Below, piece by piece: positions 38,311 to 48,584 of a DNA stretch of 64,000 nt. Where the stretch lies: contig NC_009043.1 of assembly GCF_000209165.1 (NCBI RefSeq), positions 1,116,001 through 1,180,000 on the forward strand. The letters are read 5' to 3'. A program made the position numbers and the translations under genes. The stretch's first letter is position 1; every line of letters begins with the position of its first letter. Source of the DNA: Scheffersomyces stipitis CBS 6054 (lineage: Eukaryota; Ascomycota; Pichiomycetes; Serinales; Debaryomycetaceae). The notes beneath the pieces are model-generated. The model saw nothing but the letters and a program-made list of their open reading frames with translations, made no database searches and was not told where the DNA came from.

Positions 38311-38332
38311 CTTGTGAATAACCGTGCACATG
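38311..38332. promoter_or_regulatory. ARE1-like paired E-box in the CYP52 promoter
   Basis: CTTGTG (38311-38316) and CACATG (38327-38332), about 450 bp before the P450. Yarrowia ARE1, bound by the Ino4-like Yas1 with Yas2, is CTTGTG plus CATGTG; here the second box is inverted. A further CACATG lies at 37983-37988. Confidence 0.4.
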
Positions 38333-38618
38333 GATATTCTTCTACCCCATTTGCGCAGGAACCGGCCATTCTGTAGCTGTTCAGGGAGGTTTTGAGCAAG
38401 GCCCTAGCGGAGCTAACAGAATGTTCCTGGCCATAGTTTTCCTCCTGTGAAAAGTGCAGACCTTATTCCCAGGACGGAAGTTCTGAGAGTCACAGCATCA
38501 CATACCATTTGGAACGAACACACCATTGAGCATGTACGATTTCTCCACTCCCATGGTTTGATCTGCGAATTTTCATGCTCAAAAATTCATTTGCTTTTGT
38601 GCTTTTTCAGTAATAAGG

Positions 38619-38627
38619 TATATAGAG
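38619..38627 (+). promoter_or_regulatory. CYP52 TATA box TATATAGAG
   Basis: Lies about 150 bp before the P450 start and is followed by a pyrimidine-rich leader. Confidence 0.5.
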
Positions 38628-38777
38628 GGGCATATCCGACTTTTTCGCAGCTTTGAGATTTGGCATAGTAAGGAAGTCGTTCTTAATTGCTTCAGCTTAT
38701 TTTGTCCACCCTCTTCATTTTAGACCTGGAATTCTTTGTACACCTAGAGAATCTTCTATCTATTCAAGCGTTAAACA

Positions 38778-40349
38778 ATGGCAAATTTTATTGAATTCGT
38801 CACCACCAACTGGTACATCATCATTCCAGCACTTCTAGTGTTGCACAAGGTCTTTGACCTCTTGTATGTTCAGTATTTGTACAGAAAGCTTGGAGCAAAG
38901 CCTTGCACCAACCAGACAGATGACCATGCTTTTGGTATTCGTGCTGGATTTGAAATGTTGAAGAAAAAGAACGAAGGAACTGTTGTAGACTTTGGTGCAG
39001 AAAGATTTGAATCCCGCATCGACCCCAAGATCCCAACCTTTTCCATGAGATTGTTCTTGATTCCAATTGTGCTTACCAGAGACCCCGAAAACATAAAGGC
39101 ATTATTGGCCACTCAATTCAACGAGTTCGTATTAGGCTCTAGATTCGAACAGCTTGCCCCATTGTTGGGTAAAGGTATTTTCACGTTGGACGGTGAAGGC
39201 TGGAAGCATTCCAGAGCCATGTTGAGACCACAGTTCGCTAAGGAGCAAGTTGCCCATGTGCAATCTTTGGAACCTCACATACAAGCCTTGGCCAAGCATG
39301 TTCGTAACGCCAAGGGCAAACTGTTTGACATCCAAGAATTGTTCCACAGATTGACTGTCGACTCTGCCACTGAATTCTTGTTTGGTCAATCTGTTGAATC
39401 ATTGAGAGACGAATCTGTTGGTATGGCCGATGAAGCTACGGACTTCGCAGGGAAGAGTACCTTCGCCGCTTCGTTCACCATTGCCCAAAACTGGTTGGCT
39501 AACAGAGCCGTTGCCCAGAAGTTCTATTTCCTTATCAACCCCAAAGAAATGCGTGATTCTATCAAAGATGTTCACAGATTTGTCGATTACTACGTTCAGG
39601 TCGCATTGGACACTCCTCAAGACGAATTGGACAAAAAGTCCAAGGACGGTTACATCTTCTTGTACGAATTGGTGAAACAGACTAGAGATCCATACGTGTT
39701 AAGATCGCAGTTGTTGAACGTCTTGTTGGCTGGCCGTGACACCACCGCCGGTTTGTTGTCATTTGCTTTCTTCGAATTAGCCAGAAGACCAGATATATGG
39801 AGCAAGTTGAAGGACGAAATCTATGAGAATTTCGGCCTGGGTGAGAACTCCAAAGTTGACGAGATTACTTTCGAATCGTTGAAGAGATGTGAATACTTGA
39901 AGGCATTCCTTAACGAAACCTTGAGATTGTACCCATCTGTCCCTGTTAACTTCAGAGTTGCTACTAAGGACACCACCTTGCCAAGAGGTGGTGGTAAGGA
40001 TGGTAGTGAGCCTATTCTTGTCAGAAAGGGCCAGTCTGTCTTCTACAGTGTCTATGCCACTCACAGAAGCGAAGCATACTACGGCAAGGACAGACATGTG
40101 TTCAGACCTGAAAGATGGTTCGAGCCTTCTGCTAGGAAGCTCGGCTGGGCTTACTTGCCATTCAATGGTGGTCCAAGAATCTGTTTGGGTCAACAGTTCG
40201 CCTTGACTGAGGCTTCGTACGTTGTCGCCAGATTGATTCAACTTTTCCCTAACATTGAAAACTATGAACCGGAGGAAGTTTACCCACCATTTAAGAACTC
40301 CCAATTGACCATGAACCTTTTGAACGGGTTACACATTGGCTTATACTAG
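38778..40349 (+). CDS. Cytochrome P450 of the CYP52 (ALK) family
   Basis: A 523-residue ER-anchored P450. CYP52 enzymes hydroxylate n-alkanes and the omega end of fatty acids, feeding peroxisomal beta-oxidation. An N-terminal anchor occupies about residues 13-33. The I-helix oxygen motif AGRDTTAG is near residue 318. [16 protein letters not shown] gives the ExxR motif, and [20 protein letters not shown] holds haem ligand Cys469. [24 protein letters not shown] is typical CYP52; the x is a CTG codon (residue 182), where relatives as I recall carry Ser or Thr, matching CUG = Ser. Substrate chain length cannot be read from sequence. It is a lone copy here, not in a cluster. ARE1-like boxes lie upstream. 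Confidence 0.95.
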   Translation: MANFIEFVTTNWYIIIPALLVLHKVFDLLYVQYLYRKLGAKPCTNQTDDHAFGIRAGFEMLKKKNEGTVVDFGAERFESRIDPKIPTFSMRLFLIPIVLTRDPENIKALLATQFNEFVLGSRFEQLAPLLGKGIFTLDGEGWKHSRAMLRPQFAKEQVAHVQSLEPHIQALAKHVRNAKGKLFDIQELFHRLTVDSATEFLFGQSVESLRDESVGMADEATDFAGKSTFAASFTIAQNWLANRAVAQKFYFLINPKEMRDSIKDVHRFVDYYVQVALDTPQDELDKKSKDGYIFLYELVKQTRDPYVLRSQLLNVLLAGRDTTAGLLSFAFFELARRPDIWSKLKDEIYENFGLGENSKVDEITFESLKRCEYLKAFLNETLRLYPSVPVNFRVATKDTTLPRGGGKDGSEPILVRKGQSVFYSVYATHRSEAYYGKDRHVFRPERWFEPSARKLGWAYLPFNGGPRICLGQQFALTEASYVVARLIQLFPNIENYEPEEVYPPFKNSQLTMNLLNGLHIGLY

Positions 40350-41411
40350 TCAGGAATACATACATTATATAGTTTAATTGTCCGCTGGATTGGATATGAA
40401 TGCGATTTTAGAGACTTGATAAAGTGGACCGAAGTAGTATTTTCACAGTATAGTGTTCCGAACGCTGTTCTCTTCACCTTTGAAAGAGTACGTGGTATAT
40501 ATCTTAACATATACTAGTGCTGGTGATGACTTCAGATAGCACTTGTGCCTTTGTAGATGGTTAATATTGTTTCTACCTGACAATTCCGAATGTGATTATT
40601 ATACAAATTGAATAAAGTATCCAGTGCTCCTAGTCCCAAGCCAACCAACTTCATTAGCATTGAATCCGGTTATCTATTTTTACACCATTAGTGGACTCTA
40701 GTCACTGGCATACTGGCTCGAATGTCGAAATTGAAGTCTCTGCTTCGAATAATTGTGAATTATCTACGCTTCTTGACTACGAATATAAAAACTACATCTT
40801 TACCATGAATACATTACCAAATAACCCATTCTCTATGAATATTTCAGGCTTCATGAGCTTTCAAAAACATACAATATCTCAACCATGAATATTCTATGAA
40901 ATGTCGATGTAATCCTTGCTCAAAGTTATCACAAGCAGATGACTCAATAATGCAGTAGTGCTCTTTCTCATTTCACTTTCCAGATCTTTACACTTTACAC
41001 GCAATAAGCACTGAAAGCTAGCTGGGAGTCTTGAATCCTAACCTAGACATACCATGATCTAACCCTGTCCACTGGTGAGCCAACTTATGTCGCCCCTTCA
41101 CTATCTCTCTTAAACTTATAAATATGCCTGTAACCCCCATCTCTTGACCATGTCTCTGGGATGTTCTCATCCATTTCTCTTAGCTTTTTACCGACTAGCC
41201 AGACTCTCTGGCCCTCACAAAGTCTTCTTCTAATCCGCACTGTCTTAACAAATCTTCACGTAGATTTACACTATTTAAATCTGCTACATGCACACTTTTC
41301 CAGGTAAACAAATTTTTAGGCTCTTCTTCAAAACGCTCCAGTTTAACGTTACAGCTCTTCAATTCTCCTAGAAATCTCTTCCACATCACACAATTCCACC
41401 ATAGCCAGCCA
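40350..41411. other. Intergenic, 1.06 kb, NUP192 upstream region
   Basis: CYP52 3' UTR at the left. A TATAAATA box at 41117-41124 is followed by a G-poor leader with a 27-codon upstream ORF (41150-41233). A GTGATGA / CTGA pair at 40522-40580 was considered as a snoRNA and rejected. No other gene seen. Confidence 0.5.
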
Positions 41412-44400
41412 ATGACGTCGCTTACGTGGACACAGTTGCCACTAGCGACATGCTACAATGCGATTCGCTGCGACGACCTGACTTACATGGACCTGGTCAC
41501 CTCCATCAGACTGGATCTACTCAATGTGCTTATGGCTCCAGGCAAAAGCGACGGATCCAGGGCTCGGTTGGTCGACCAGCTGAAGCCAGTGACCTTTTCT
41601 GATGGCGATGAGTATCGCATCAACAAGCTGTTCGCGGAGATTGCAGTCTTGCTTGCGTCGGAGTTTGACTTGGACGAAGTCATCACGGCCGAGTTGCTTT
41701 TCCACGCCAACAACTTGAGCTTCCAGAAGGGTACCAATCTCGCCGACTCCGCCAGGATCGCGTTCTACCAGCGACTGCTGTACATTTTAAACATCTTGAT
41801 CTTTCTCGTCGGGCTGGGCCAGGTGCTGTCAGTTGTAACGGGGGAAGCTGAGTACGAGCTCTTCTTCCGTAATATCCTCGGGTCATTTTCGAGGATCTAT
41901 ACGCTTCTCAGCATCCTTAACGATCTCATCGACAAACAGCGAGTCACTAGCGATATAAATAGCCTTGAATTTATCAAGGCGATAGGCCACGCCAGAGCAC
42001 AGTTGTTTGAGCACCACGAACTCTTGGGCCAGTTGTTGTACAGCTTGATAGAAGCAGAACCTCGTAAATACGCCGACCAGGCGCATTTTGCAGAAATAGC
42101 TGATTTGCTCAATAAAAAAGTCTCAGACGAGGACGTATTTGTGCTCCACTTTTTGCCTGCCATATTCAGTCTTGTAACGCAGACTTTGGGCTCCGATGCC
42201 GAAGCGGACAAGCTTCACAGACACATCACGTCTACACTCGCGACCGACTACCGGACCGTGGCAGATAACGATGTAGTGGACGTGTCCAAGTCGAAACTCA
42301 AAGGTGTGGATATCGTAGTGTATTTCTTCTTCTTATCCAGGTTCGTCCCCTGGTGCAAGCAGCTGGACGAACGTACTAAAAAATACGACTACAAGGACGA
42401 CATACTTCGCTACTTGGAATGGCTCATCAACTACGGGGCCATGGAGAGACTTTTGTCGTACACAGCAGACACGGCACATCCGCATACCACACAACTTTTT
42501 GAATGGAGCAACCTCTACGACTTTCGGTCACTTCTCCAGAAGTCGTGTCCTCGTCTTAGCCCGGTGAAGTTTGTGTATCCGTCAGCTCAGGAGGTAATCC
42601 ACGCATCGCACACCAAGCCAGGATTGGACAACGTCTCCATACTTTTCGATACTACTGTCTACAAGGTGACACCGGCCTTCAGCGAGAACTTGTTGGCGCC
42701 GCTTTTCCACCAGTTCTTCACGTGCTTCATCAACAATTCTGCGTTGATATTGACACTGTTGCGTGACACAGAAGAGGACTTTGTGTTGTCATACATCAAT
42801 AGAAAGCAGATCGAGAACGACTCGGACATCGACGCCGTAGTAACTAGAAGCAAGACAGAAGCCAACGGAGATGCGCCATCCAAGAACGATAAATCGAGGT
42901 CTGACGAGCTTGATCTCGACGAGATAGCCTCACGGTCAGACTTAGAACGTTTCTACTTGGCCTTCGCCTACACATACAACTCGCGGCCAGAGCTCTGTTC
43001 GGACTTCTGGTCATCAGACGAAATAACGAACGACATCGTAGGCTTCCTCGCGTGGGGGTTGAGCAACAATACGTCTCCGCTCATCACGGCTACCTTCAGC
43101 TTGTTGCTCGGTTCGTTGGCGTCTAGCGGTGACGAAGCTTCTGCCCGTATCTGGGAGATCTTGGTCAAGAACAATACTTCCTTGAAGAAGAATGACTACT
43201 CCAAGATTTCCATAGACTCCATCGTCGACTCTTTGAACTATTACATTGACGCTCTCATAGAAAACTTCGAGCAGGACTTATTTGACCAGATCAAGCAACA
43301 GCAGAAGAGACAAGAGTTTCTCTTTTCGAGCAGCTCCAGCAAGCAGGATGGAGACGACCAAAGCAACAATAAGATTGTCATAGAATTGGCCGAGGATGCT
43401 GTTGTCTTCATTTCAGGATTTGTTCAGTTGATCTCGTCCATCGTAAGAAATCTTTCGTCGTCGAATGAGCGTTCCAACGAAATCAAAAATATTGCCTTCT
43501 CCAGATTCTCGCCCATCATCACGGGGTTTTTGAGATTTGACAATTTGATCACGGGCTCCAAGTTGGTATCAGTTGATATTCAGCCTATTGGAGCCAATGC
43601 ACCCAAGTTGATCGATTTGCCAAGCGTTTTGGTCAATGAAGACAACAGAGTCGTTTTGTCGAACTTGATGTTGAGCTTCTTGGCTGACTTCGTTCATAAC
43701 GGTGACAATCTAGCTACAAACTACAAGGTGTGGCGAATTGTTGACCGCTGGATATACCACGGCTTATTAGACCAGACAAACAGCAATGGCCCAACTCCGT
43801 CTCAATTAGATAGCACGTCACTTAGACAGCCGCCGTCCAAACCCAAGTATTCCAGCAAGCGCAACTTGAGAATCAATCAGGCTTTCCAAATTAGCTTGAG
43901 CCACCTTTCCCAGGTCTCTAATTTCACCAGATTGTTGGCATGTCTATTGAAGCCGCTTAGCAACGAGAACCAAGCTTTCACGCCGTACTCGCTCTTGTAC
44001 CCTGTAGATTTGGGTTATGGCTATAGAAGCAACAACTTAATAGGCATTTGGCCGTACATCGAATACCTCTTGTTGGAGGTATTGGCAAAGACCGACGACT
44101 TGGATCTGAATGAAGACAGACATAAGTTGCAAGGCGTCATCATGGAGATCATCTATTCATCTTTGGGAGAAGTCGATTGGAAGTTTTTGAACGACCTTGC
44201 TCCTAATGTCATCAAAAATATCACCAACATTGATGACATCTTTGACTCTTTGGTGCCAAACATTCATATGACGTACCAGTTGTTTGTAAAGCTGCATCAT
44301 TCGATGGCCGTGATGAACTTCTTGTTTGACGAGAAGGCATGGAAAGCATTATTCAGTATCATCAATATCGGTGTAGATGCTGCTAGTTCAAGCGATGACT

Positions 44401-47015
44401 TGTCAATTTTGATTCAAAACACTTTGTCTACTATTGACAAGGTTTTGGAATTGCAGGACACCTTTATCAATAGATTGCTTCCAATGTTGAAGAACAAGGA
44501 TATTGTTCCTATATCTAATACTAGCGCTCCCAATGGGTTTGGTACCAGCATGAGCTTAGCACTTAGCACTCCGAGATCAGTGTCCGACAACTTTTATTTC
44601 CCCAAAGCTGTAGGTACACACGGAACGTCTGATTTCTACGAGATATTTTTATTCAACTTGAAGACTGTAGCCCATTTTGGACTTTATGTTGGTTCGTCCA
44701 ATCCAGTTCTTGCAGAGTCAGCTTTGAGCATCTTGGATAGGATTCGCTTGTCTCACTACTTTATTGCCAAGAATCTGTTCCTGTCCAATGACCCAGTTTT
44801 GAACACGAACAGATTATTGACAACTTTTGAAAGTATCGATGAATCGCTCAAGATCAAGTATGCGTTCATTGATCACTTTGAGAGTTACGAAACCAACTTG
44901 GAGTTGAAGTATAAGATTCTCCATTTCTTGCTAGGGAACTTGAATCAAGCCACTGGAAAGGAGCCTACAGTGGCACATTTCCTCTTGGGTTATGATATCA
45001 GAGGTGGAAAGCTATTTTTCCACGATTCCGATAATACAAATACACTCTTGAAATGTTTGTTGAGCTGCTTGAACTTGAGTTTAGATTTGATTTCGGAAAT
45101 TGACTACAACAACGGAAACAACAATATCATCGACATTGGTCCGGCCAAGCTCTCGTCTTTGATTTTGGAAATTTTGATCAAGCTTAGTAGAGATTCGATT
45201 TCCTCTATTATTACTTTGAATCATTTAAGAGAATCAGACAGTTTGTTTGAAAAGTTAATCAACTATCAACCCCGTCTTGATATGCACACTATCTGGTGTG
45301 GAAACACATTTGATGGTGATCTTCAAGAGGAAAACTATAATGAGTTTGTGAATAGCGCCTTGAGTACCCAGGCTTTCTTTTCATTCATCAACCAAAGAAA
45401 CTTGATTTTGCAGTACTTGTCGCTTGAATTTCATCATATCGTTTCCATCACCAAGAAGGAGTTCTATACGCAATTGCTCTTGAACAACAAGGAATTTTTG
45501 AATGGTACTCCAAAATTCTTATCTTTCTTGGATGTCTTGAACTATAATTTCAACAACTTTGAAATTCACAACGGCGAAGGATTCAACAGAAAGTACAACT
45601 TGCCCTTATTGATTGAACATGTACACGACGAGCAAACCCACACAGTTGATTTGTCAGTGTTGAACAAGGTGTACAAGCTAGTATGCCAATCGTCAACGTT
45701 CACGACTAGAGAACAGAAGATTTCATTTGCGCAAGAAATAATGGTGGAAGGAAACAAAATAAGCGAGTTTGTCACGAAGTATTTAGTTTCCAACGACTTG
45801 AGAGAAATTCAATTGAAGACATTGCATTCGTGGTGTCAATTGGTTGAGATATTGATCACTGATGATACGGTTGGATCCAAAAACTTCATCCTTGAGGTTC
45901 TACAGGTAATTTTGCCAAAGATTAACGACTACTTAGAGTCAGACATCTTGTTCTCTGAAGAGCTTATCTCGTTGAGTGTGTTGTTGTTTGACTTGTATGA
46001 CCAAGAAATATTGGCCGAGAAGAACAACGAGGATTTTGCATTGGGAATCCAGAGATTGATCCCCTTGTTCAAGACATGCATAGCTGGTATCTTGAATTCT
46101 AATTCAACTCCAAACTTGAGATCTGATTTGTATGTCTTGGCCAATAAGTTTTTGATCAAGGTGATCAGCAGCGAAGAGCTCGTTAGAGAGTTGTCTGTTA
46201 TTATCAAATCTGTGGACAAGAAGTTTGTCGATCTCATTTCCAACGACGCAATATATTCTGAAGGGTCTTCCCGAATCACTTCGATTTTGTTATTGGAGTC
46301 GTTATTCCACTTGGCGTCGTTGTCAAAGAACAATTTCATTCTAGACTTGTTGGTGAAGAACAACTCGTTGTTGTTGTTGCTTCGTTCAGTTACCAGGACC
46401 GATGAGATGTTGCTGATTTGCTCAAAGAGTGGATCTGGTGTAAGTTTAGATTCGTTGTTGTACGAGTTGACTGCATTCCGTTCCACACTCTATCTTCTTA
46501 TCAGAGTTGCCCAATCAAAAGCTGGTGCATTGCAGTTAATACAGGGCGAAATCTTTTCCATTCTCAAACAATCCAACTTGTTGAAGATCGACCCAGACTT
46601 GGGATTGGACTTGCTGTTTGACGAATTCCAAGACCTTAAGAACGTCAGGGTCAACTTACTCTTGGACACACCGTTGTCGTTGAATGATTTGGCCGATATT
46701 AGGAACATCAGAAACGAGAACAGCATCTCTTACTTTGAGTTCTTGATTCCGATATTCCAATTGATAGCTACCGTCCTTTTGTCAATGGGCCCCAGCTATA
46801 AGCCTAGCATCATTCAAGCCAGAGATTTGATGGCTGGCGTGAACAGACTAGTTGTAGGCATAATGAAGAGAGACATCATATTGGAGACTAAGAAGGTTGA
46901 ACCTCTGTTGTACAAAGAGGACCAGTTTTCACTACATGGGTTGAAGGAGTTGGTGAGGTTGTTTACCTTGTTGGACTCGTTGATCTCGTACGAAGAAAAG
47001 AACAGATATGTTTAG
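41412..47015 (+). CDS. NUP192: Nucleoporin NUP192 (inner ring, Nup205 family)
   Basis: An 1867-residue alpha-solenoid nucleoporin of the inner pore ring. It is a scaffold partner of Nic96 and Nup53 in the pore membrane coat. The whole protein is predicted helical, without membrane spans. The N-terminus has LLFHANNLSFQKGTNLADSARIAFY (about 96-120, Nup192-type), and the C-terminus ends with the family block GPSYKPSIIQARDLMAGVNRLVVGIMKRD. It is longer than Saccharomyces Nup192 (1683) because of polar inserts, for example a Ser/Lys/Gln-rich acidic run near residue 640. The first 60 codons are rich in CTG, so the displayed Leu residues there should be Ser. Assignment rests on length, fold and end motifs. 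Confidence 0.88.
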   Translation: MTSLTWTQLPLATCYNAIRCDDLTYMDLVTSIRLDLLNVLMAPGKSDGSRARLVDQLKPVTFSDGDEYRINKLFAEIAVLLASEFDLDEVITAELLFHANNLSFQKGTNLADSARIAFYQRLLYILNILIFLVGLGQVLSVVTGEAEYELFFRNILGSFSRIYTLLSILNDLIDKQRVTSDINSLEFIKAIGHARAQLFEHHELLGQLLYSLIEAEPRKYADQAHFAEIADLLNKKVSDEDVFVLHFLPAIFSLVTQTLGSDAEADKLHRHITSTLATDYRTVADNDVVDVSKSKLKGVDIVVYFFFLSRFVPWCKQLDERTKKYDYKDDILRYLEWLINYGAMERLLSYTADTAHPHTTQLFEWSNLYDFRSLLQKSCPRLSPVKFVYPSAQEVIHASHTKPGLDNVSILFDTTVYKVTPAFSENLLAPLFHQFFTCFINNSALILTLLRDTEEDFVLSYINRKQIENDSDIDAVVTRSKTEANGDAPSKNDKSRSDELDLDEIASRSDLERFYLAFAYTYNSRPELCSDFWSSDEITNDIVGFLAWGLSNNTSPLITATFSLLLGSLASSGDEASARIWEILVKNNTSLKKNDYSKISIDSIVDSLNYYIDALIENFEQDLFDQIKQQQKRQEFLFSSSSSKQDGDDQSNNKIVIELAEDAVVFISGFVQLISSIVRNLSSSNERSNEIKNIAFSRFSPIITGFLRFDNLITGSKLVSVDIQPIGANAPKLIDLPSVLVNEDNRVVLSNLMLSFLADFVHNGDNLATNYKVWRIVDRWIYHGLLDQTNSNGPTPSQLDSTSLRQPPSKPKYSSKRNLRINQAFQISLSHLSQVSNFTRLLACLLKPLSNENQAFTPYSLLYPVDLGYGYRSNNLIGIWPYIEYLLLEVLAKTDDLDLNEDRHKLQGVIMEIIYSSLGEVDWKFLNDLAPNVIKNITNIDDIFDSLVPNIHMTYQLFVKLHHSMAVMNFLFDEKAWKALFSIINIGVDAASSSDDLSILIQNTLSTIDKVLELQDTFINRLLPMLKNKDIVPISNTSAPNGFGTSMSLALSTPRSVSDNFYFPKAVGTHGTSDFYEIFLFNLKTVAHFGLYVGSSNPVLAESALSILDRIRLSHYFIAKNLFLSNDPVLNTNRLLTTFESIDESLKIKYAFIDHFESYETNLELKYKILHFLLGNLNQATGKEPTVAHFLLGYDIRGGKLFFHDSDNTNTLLKCLLSCLNLSLDLISEIDYNNGNNNIIDIGPAKLSSLILEILIKLSRDSISSIITLNHLRESDSLFEKLINYQPRLDMHTIWCGNTFDGDLQEENYNEFVNSALSTQAFFSFINQRNLILQYLSLEFHHIVSITKKEFYTQLLLNNKEFLNGTPKFLSFLDVLNYNFNNFEIHNGEGFNRKYNLPLLIEHVHDEQTHTVDLSVLNKVYKLVCQSSTFTTREQKISFAQEIMVEGNKISEFVTKYLVSNDLREIQLKTLHSWCQLVEILITDDTVGSKNFILEVLQVILPKINDYLESDILFSEELISLSVLLFDLYDQEILAEKNNEDFALGIQRLIPLFKTCIAGILNSNSTPNLRSDLYVLANKFLIKVISSEELVRELSVIIKSVDKKFVDLISNDAIYSEGSSRITSILLLESLFHLASLSKNNFILDLLVKNNSLLLLLRSVTRTDEMLLICSKSGSGVSLDSLLYELTAFRSTLYLLIRVAQSKAGALQLIQGEIFSILKQSNLLKIDPDLGLDLLFDEFQDLKNVRVNLLLDTPLSLNDLADIRNIRNENSISYFEFLIPIFQLIATVLLSMGPSYKPSIIQARDLMAGVNRLVVGIMKRDIILETKKVEPLLYKEDQFSLHGLKELVRLFTLLDSLISYEEKNRYV

Positions 47016-47346
47016 CTGATAAAAGTACAGGCAAGTAAAATAGACATATTATAGATGCAGAAATGTGTATATATGTTTTGACCTAAAATGTCAAATAAAA
47101 TTTAATTACATTAAACAGTACAGAATGGCGAATAGAAAACTCTATAGAATACCAAAATCCAAGTAGTGGAGAGTAATCCTAAATATTAGACTCCAGTGTA
47201 TGGTAGAAGACTTCATGCTACTTTATCTGGTCCACCTGCAGTGCGGAAAAGTTCAAGTATGGCGAACAAAATTTAGCACAGAAGTAAGAATACTATTTGT
47301 TCTTTAATACTGGAAGCTTCATTATCTAACAGTAGCAGTACAAAAA
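47016..47346. other. Intergenic between NUP192 and LSM6
   Basis: 331 bp, A/T-rich, holding the NUP192 3' UTR and the LSM6 promoter. Nothing further recognised. Confidence 0.5.
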
Positions 47347-48113
47347 ATGGCCGAAGAAATCGCTACTTCGAACACAGACCCCTCCAACTTCTTGAGCAAC
47401 GTGATCGGCAGCTCTGTGGTTGTGAAGTTGCACAATGGAGTTGAATATTCAGGCAACTTGCAAAGCATCGATGGATACATGAACATTGTGTTGGACGACG
47501 GCAAGGAGCTTGTCGGTGGACGTGAGATCAGAAACTACGGAGATGTTTTCATTAGAGGAAACAATGGTATGTATTAAAAAGTGAAGGAACAATATGAGGA
47601 CTGAATCGTGGTTGTTGAAATACAGAGAGGACTTGGTATAAATGAGATTAAGATATAGAAGAAATCCGAACACACACGAAGATCAAAAGATTGAGATCCG
47701 ACACGACAATATAAAGTCGTAGATACTGCTGGAAATGGATATATAGAAGGATTTAACCAGACAGTTGTAGCTTGAAAGAGTCAACTAGAGGAAGAAACCT
47801 TCAGAGTGAAAGAAAATGATTATAGGAAAACTCTGGTGAAGTTCGAAGACCTCCAGAAAAGAAAGAAAGGAACGGAGTTCGGGCAGAAAAGAGATTGAAA
47901 ATATTTCAAGTTCAGTGTGGAAATGAAGACAGTCCCACTTCCAAATTCTTCAAGTTCATGGATTCATTCAGGTTTTCCATAGTTGTCACTGTTCTCATAT
48001 TTTGAGAAATACCATTTATGAGAGGTATCGATTTTCAATCGTAAATGCCACATTTTTGACTTCTAACGTCAACATACTAACCTATTCTAGTATTATATAT
48101 AAGCGAAGCTTAG
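47347..48113 (+). CDS. LSM6: Sm-like protein LSM6, intron near the 3' end
   Basis: An 80-residue Sm-fold protein of the Lsm1-7 (mRNA decay) and Lsm2-8 (U6 snRNA) rings. The coding sequence is 47347-47566 joined to 48091-48113. Exon 1 carries Sm1 (VVVKLHNGVEYSGNLQSIDGYMNIVL) and the start of Sm2 (GDVFIRGNN). The donor is GTATGT at 47567, the branch point TACTAAC at 48075-48081, the acceptor TAG at 48088-48090. The 23-nt last exon completes a split Val codon and adds LYISEA, giving FIRGNNVLYISEA, the exact family ending. If unspliced, translation would stop after GMY, three residues past RGNN, losing the last beta strand. Confidence 0.94.
47567..48090 (+). other. LSM6 intron, 524 nt
   Basis: Consensus donor, branch point and acceptor. 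Purine-rich interior. Much longer than the gene's coding sequence. No snoRNA motif pair was found convincing. Confidence 0.9.
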
Positions 48114-48368
48114 ACTAGTTGAACGGTATATATCGAATATTACATGTACTATAGTAGAAGAATTGTTACGTTCGTAGAGAAGTCCATGGATTTCGAATTT
48201 TCTCTGAGTTTCAAATTTCCTCAGGATTTCTAAATAAACACAGAAAGAAAAACAATCTAAGAAGATTCTCAGGATATTATTCACCTTCTCTTTGGGTGAA
48301 TAGTATCTAGATATTGAATCGTAAAGTTTTGACCATATAGACTATTGAATACGGTCACATGACATTAG

Positions 48369-48388
48369 CACCTGACTGATCACCTGAC
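48369..48388 (+). promoter_or_regulatory. Direct repeat CACCTGAC, two copies 12 bp apart
   Basis: Copies at 48369-48376 and 48381-48388 in the ATP17 promoter, just before a CCAAT box. Factor unknown. Confidence 0.35.
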
Positions 48389-48399
48389 CATTTAGCCAA

Positions 48400-48406
48400 C
48401 CAATCA
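48400..48406 (+). promoter_or_regulatory. CCAAT box CCAATCA, HAP-type
   Basis: Lies 179 bp before ATP17. CCAAT is the HAP complex site that controls respiratory genes in yeasts, which fits an ATP synthase gene. Confidence 0.5.
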
Positions 48407-48584
48407 CAACTACTGGCTAACCTTTACCGAGAGAGTACTGGGGCCGCGTTAACTATGGAGGTCGTGTGCGACCAAAAGCCCGAACGAAAATTGGTCTCTG
48501 GATTCATTGAAAATCTATCAACATATTTGCCTAACAAATACTTCTTGAAGCTTTTATACTTTATTGACCAAAGCATCGTTCAAC

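Larger units (their letters stand above)
36925..38777. other. Intergenic, 1.85 kb, CYP52 upstream region
   Basis: PCK1 3' UTR at the left, CYP52 promoter at the right. Holds one dispersed 13-bp element, an ARE1-like paired E-box, an AGGGCTAA word at about 38084 and a TATA box. ORFs here are short and unrecognised. Confidence 0.55.
48114..48584. other. Intergenic between LSM6 and ATP17
   Basis: Holds LSM6 3' UTR and ATP17 promoter: a GTCACATGAC bHLH-type site (48354-48363), the CACCTGAC direct repeat and the CCAAT box. Confidence 0.55.

Noticed and set aside
40522..40580. GTGATGA and CTGA pair suggesting a box C/D snoRNA
   Set aside because: Flanking bases do not form a terminal stem, and no rRNA guide or inner boxes could be made.
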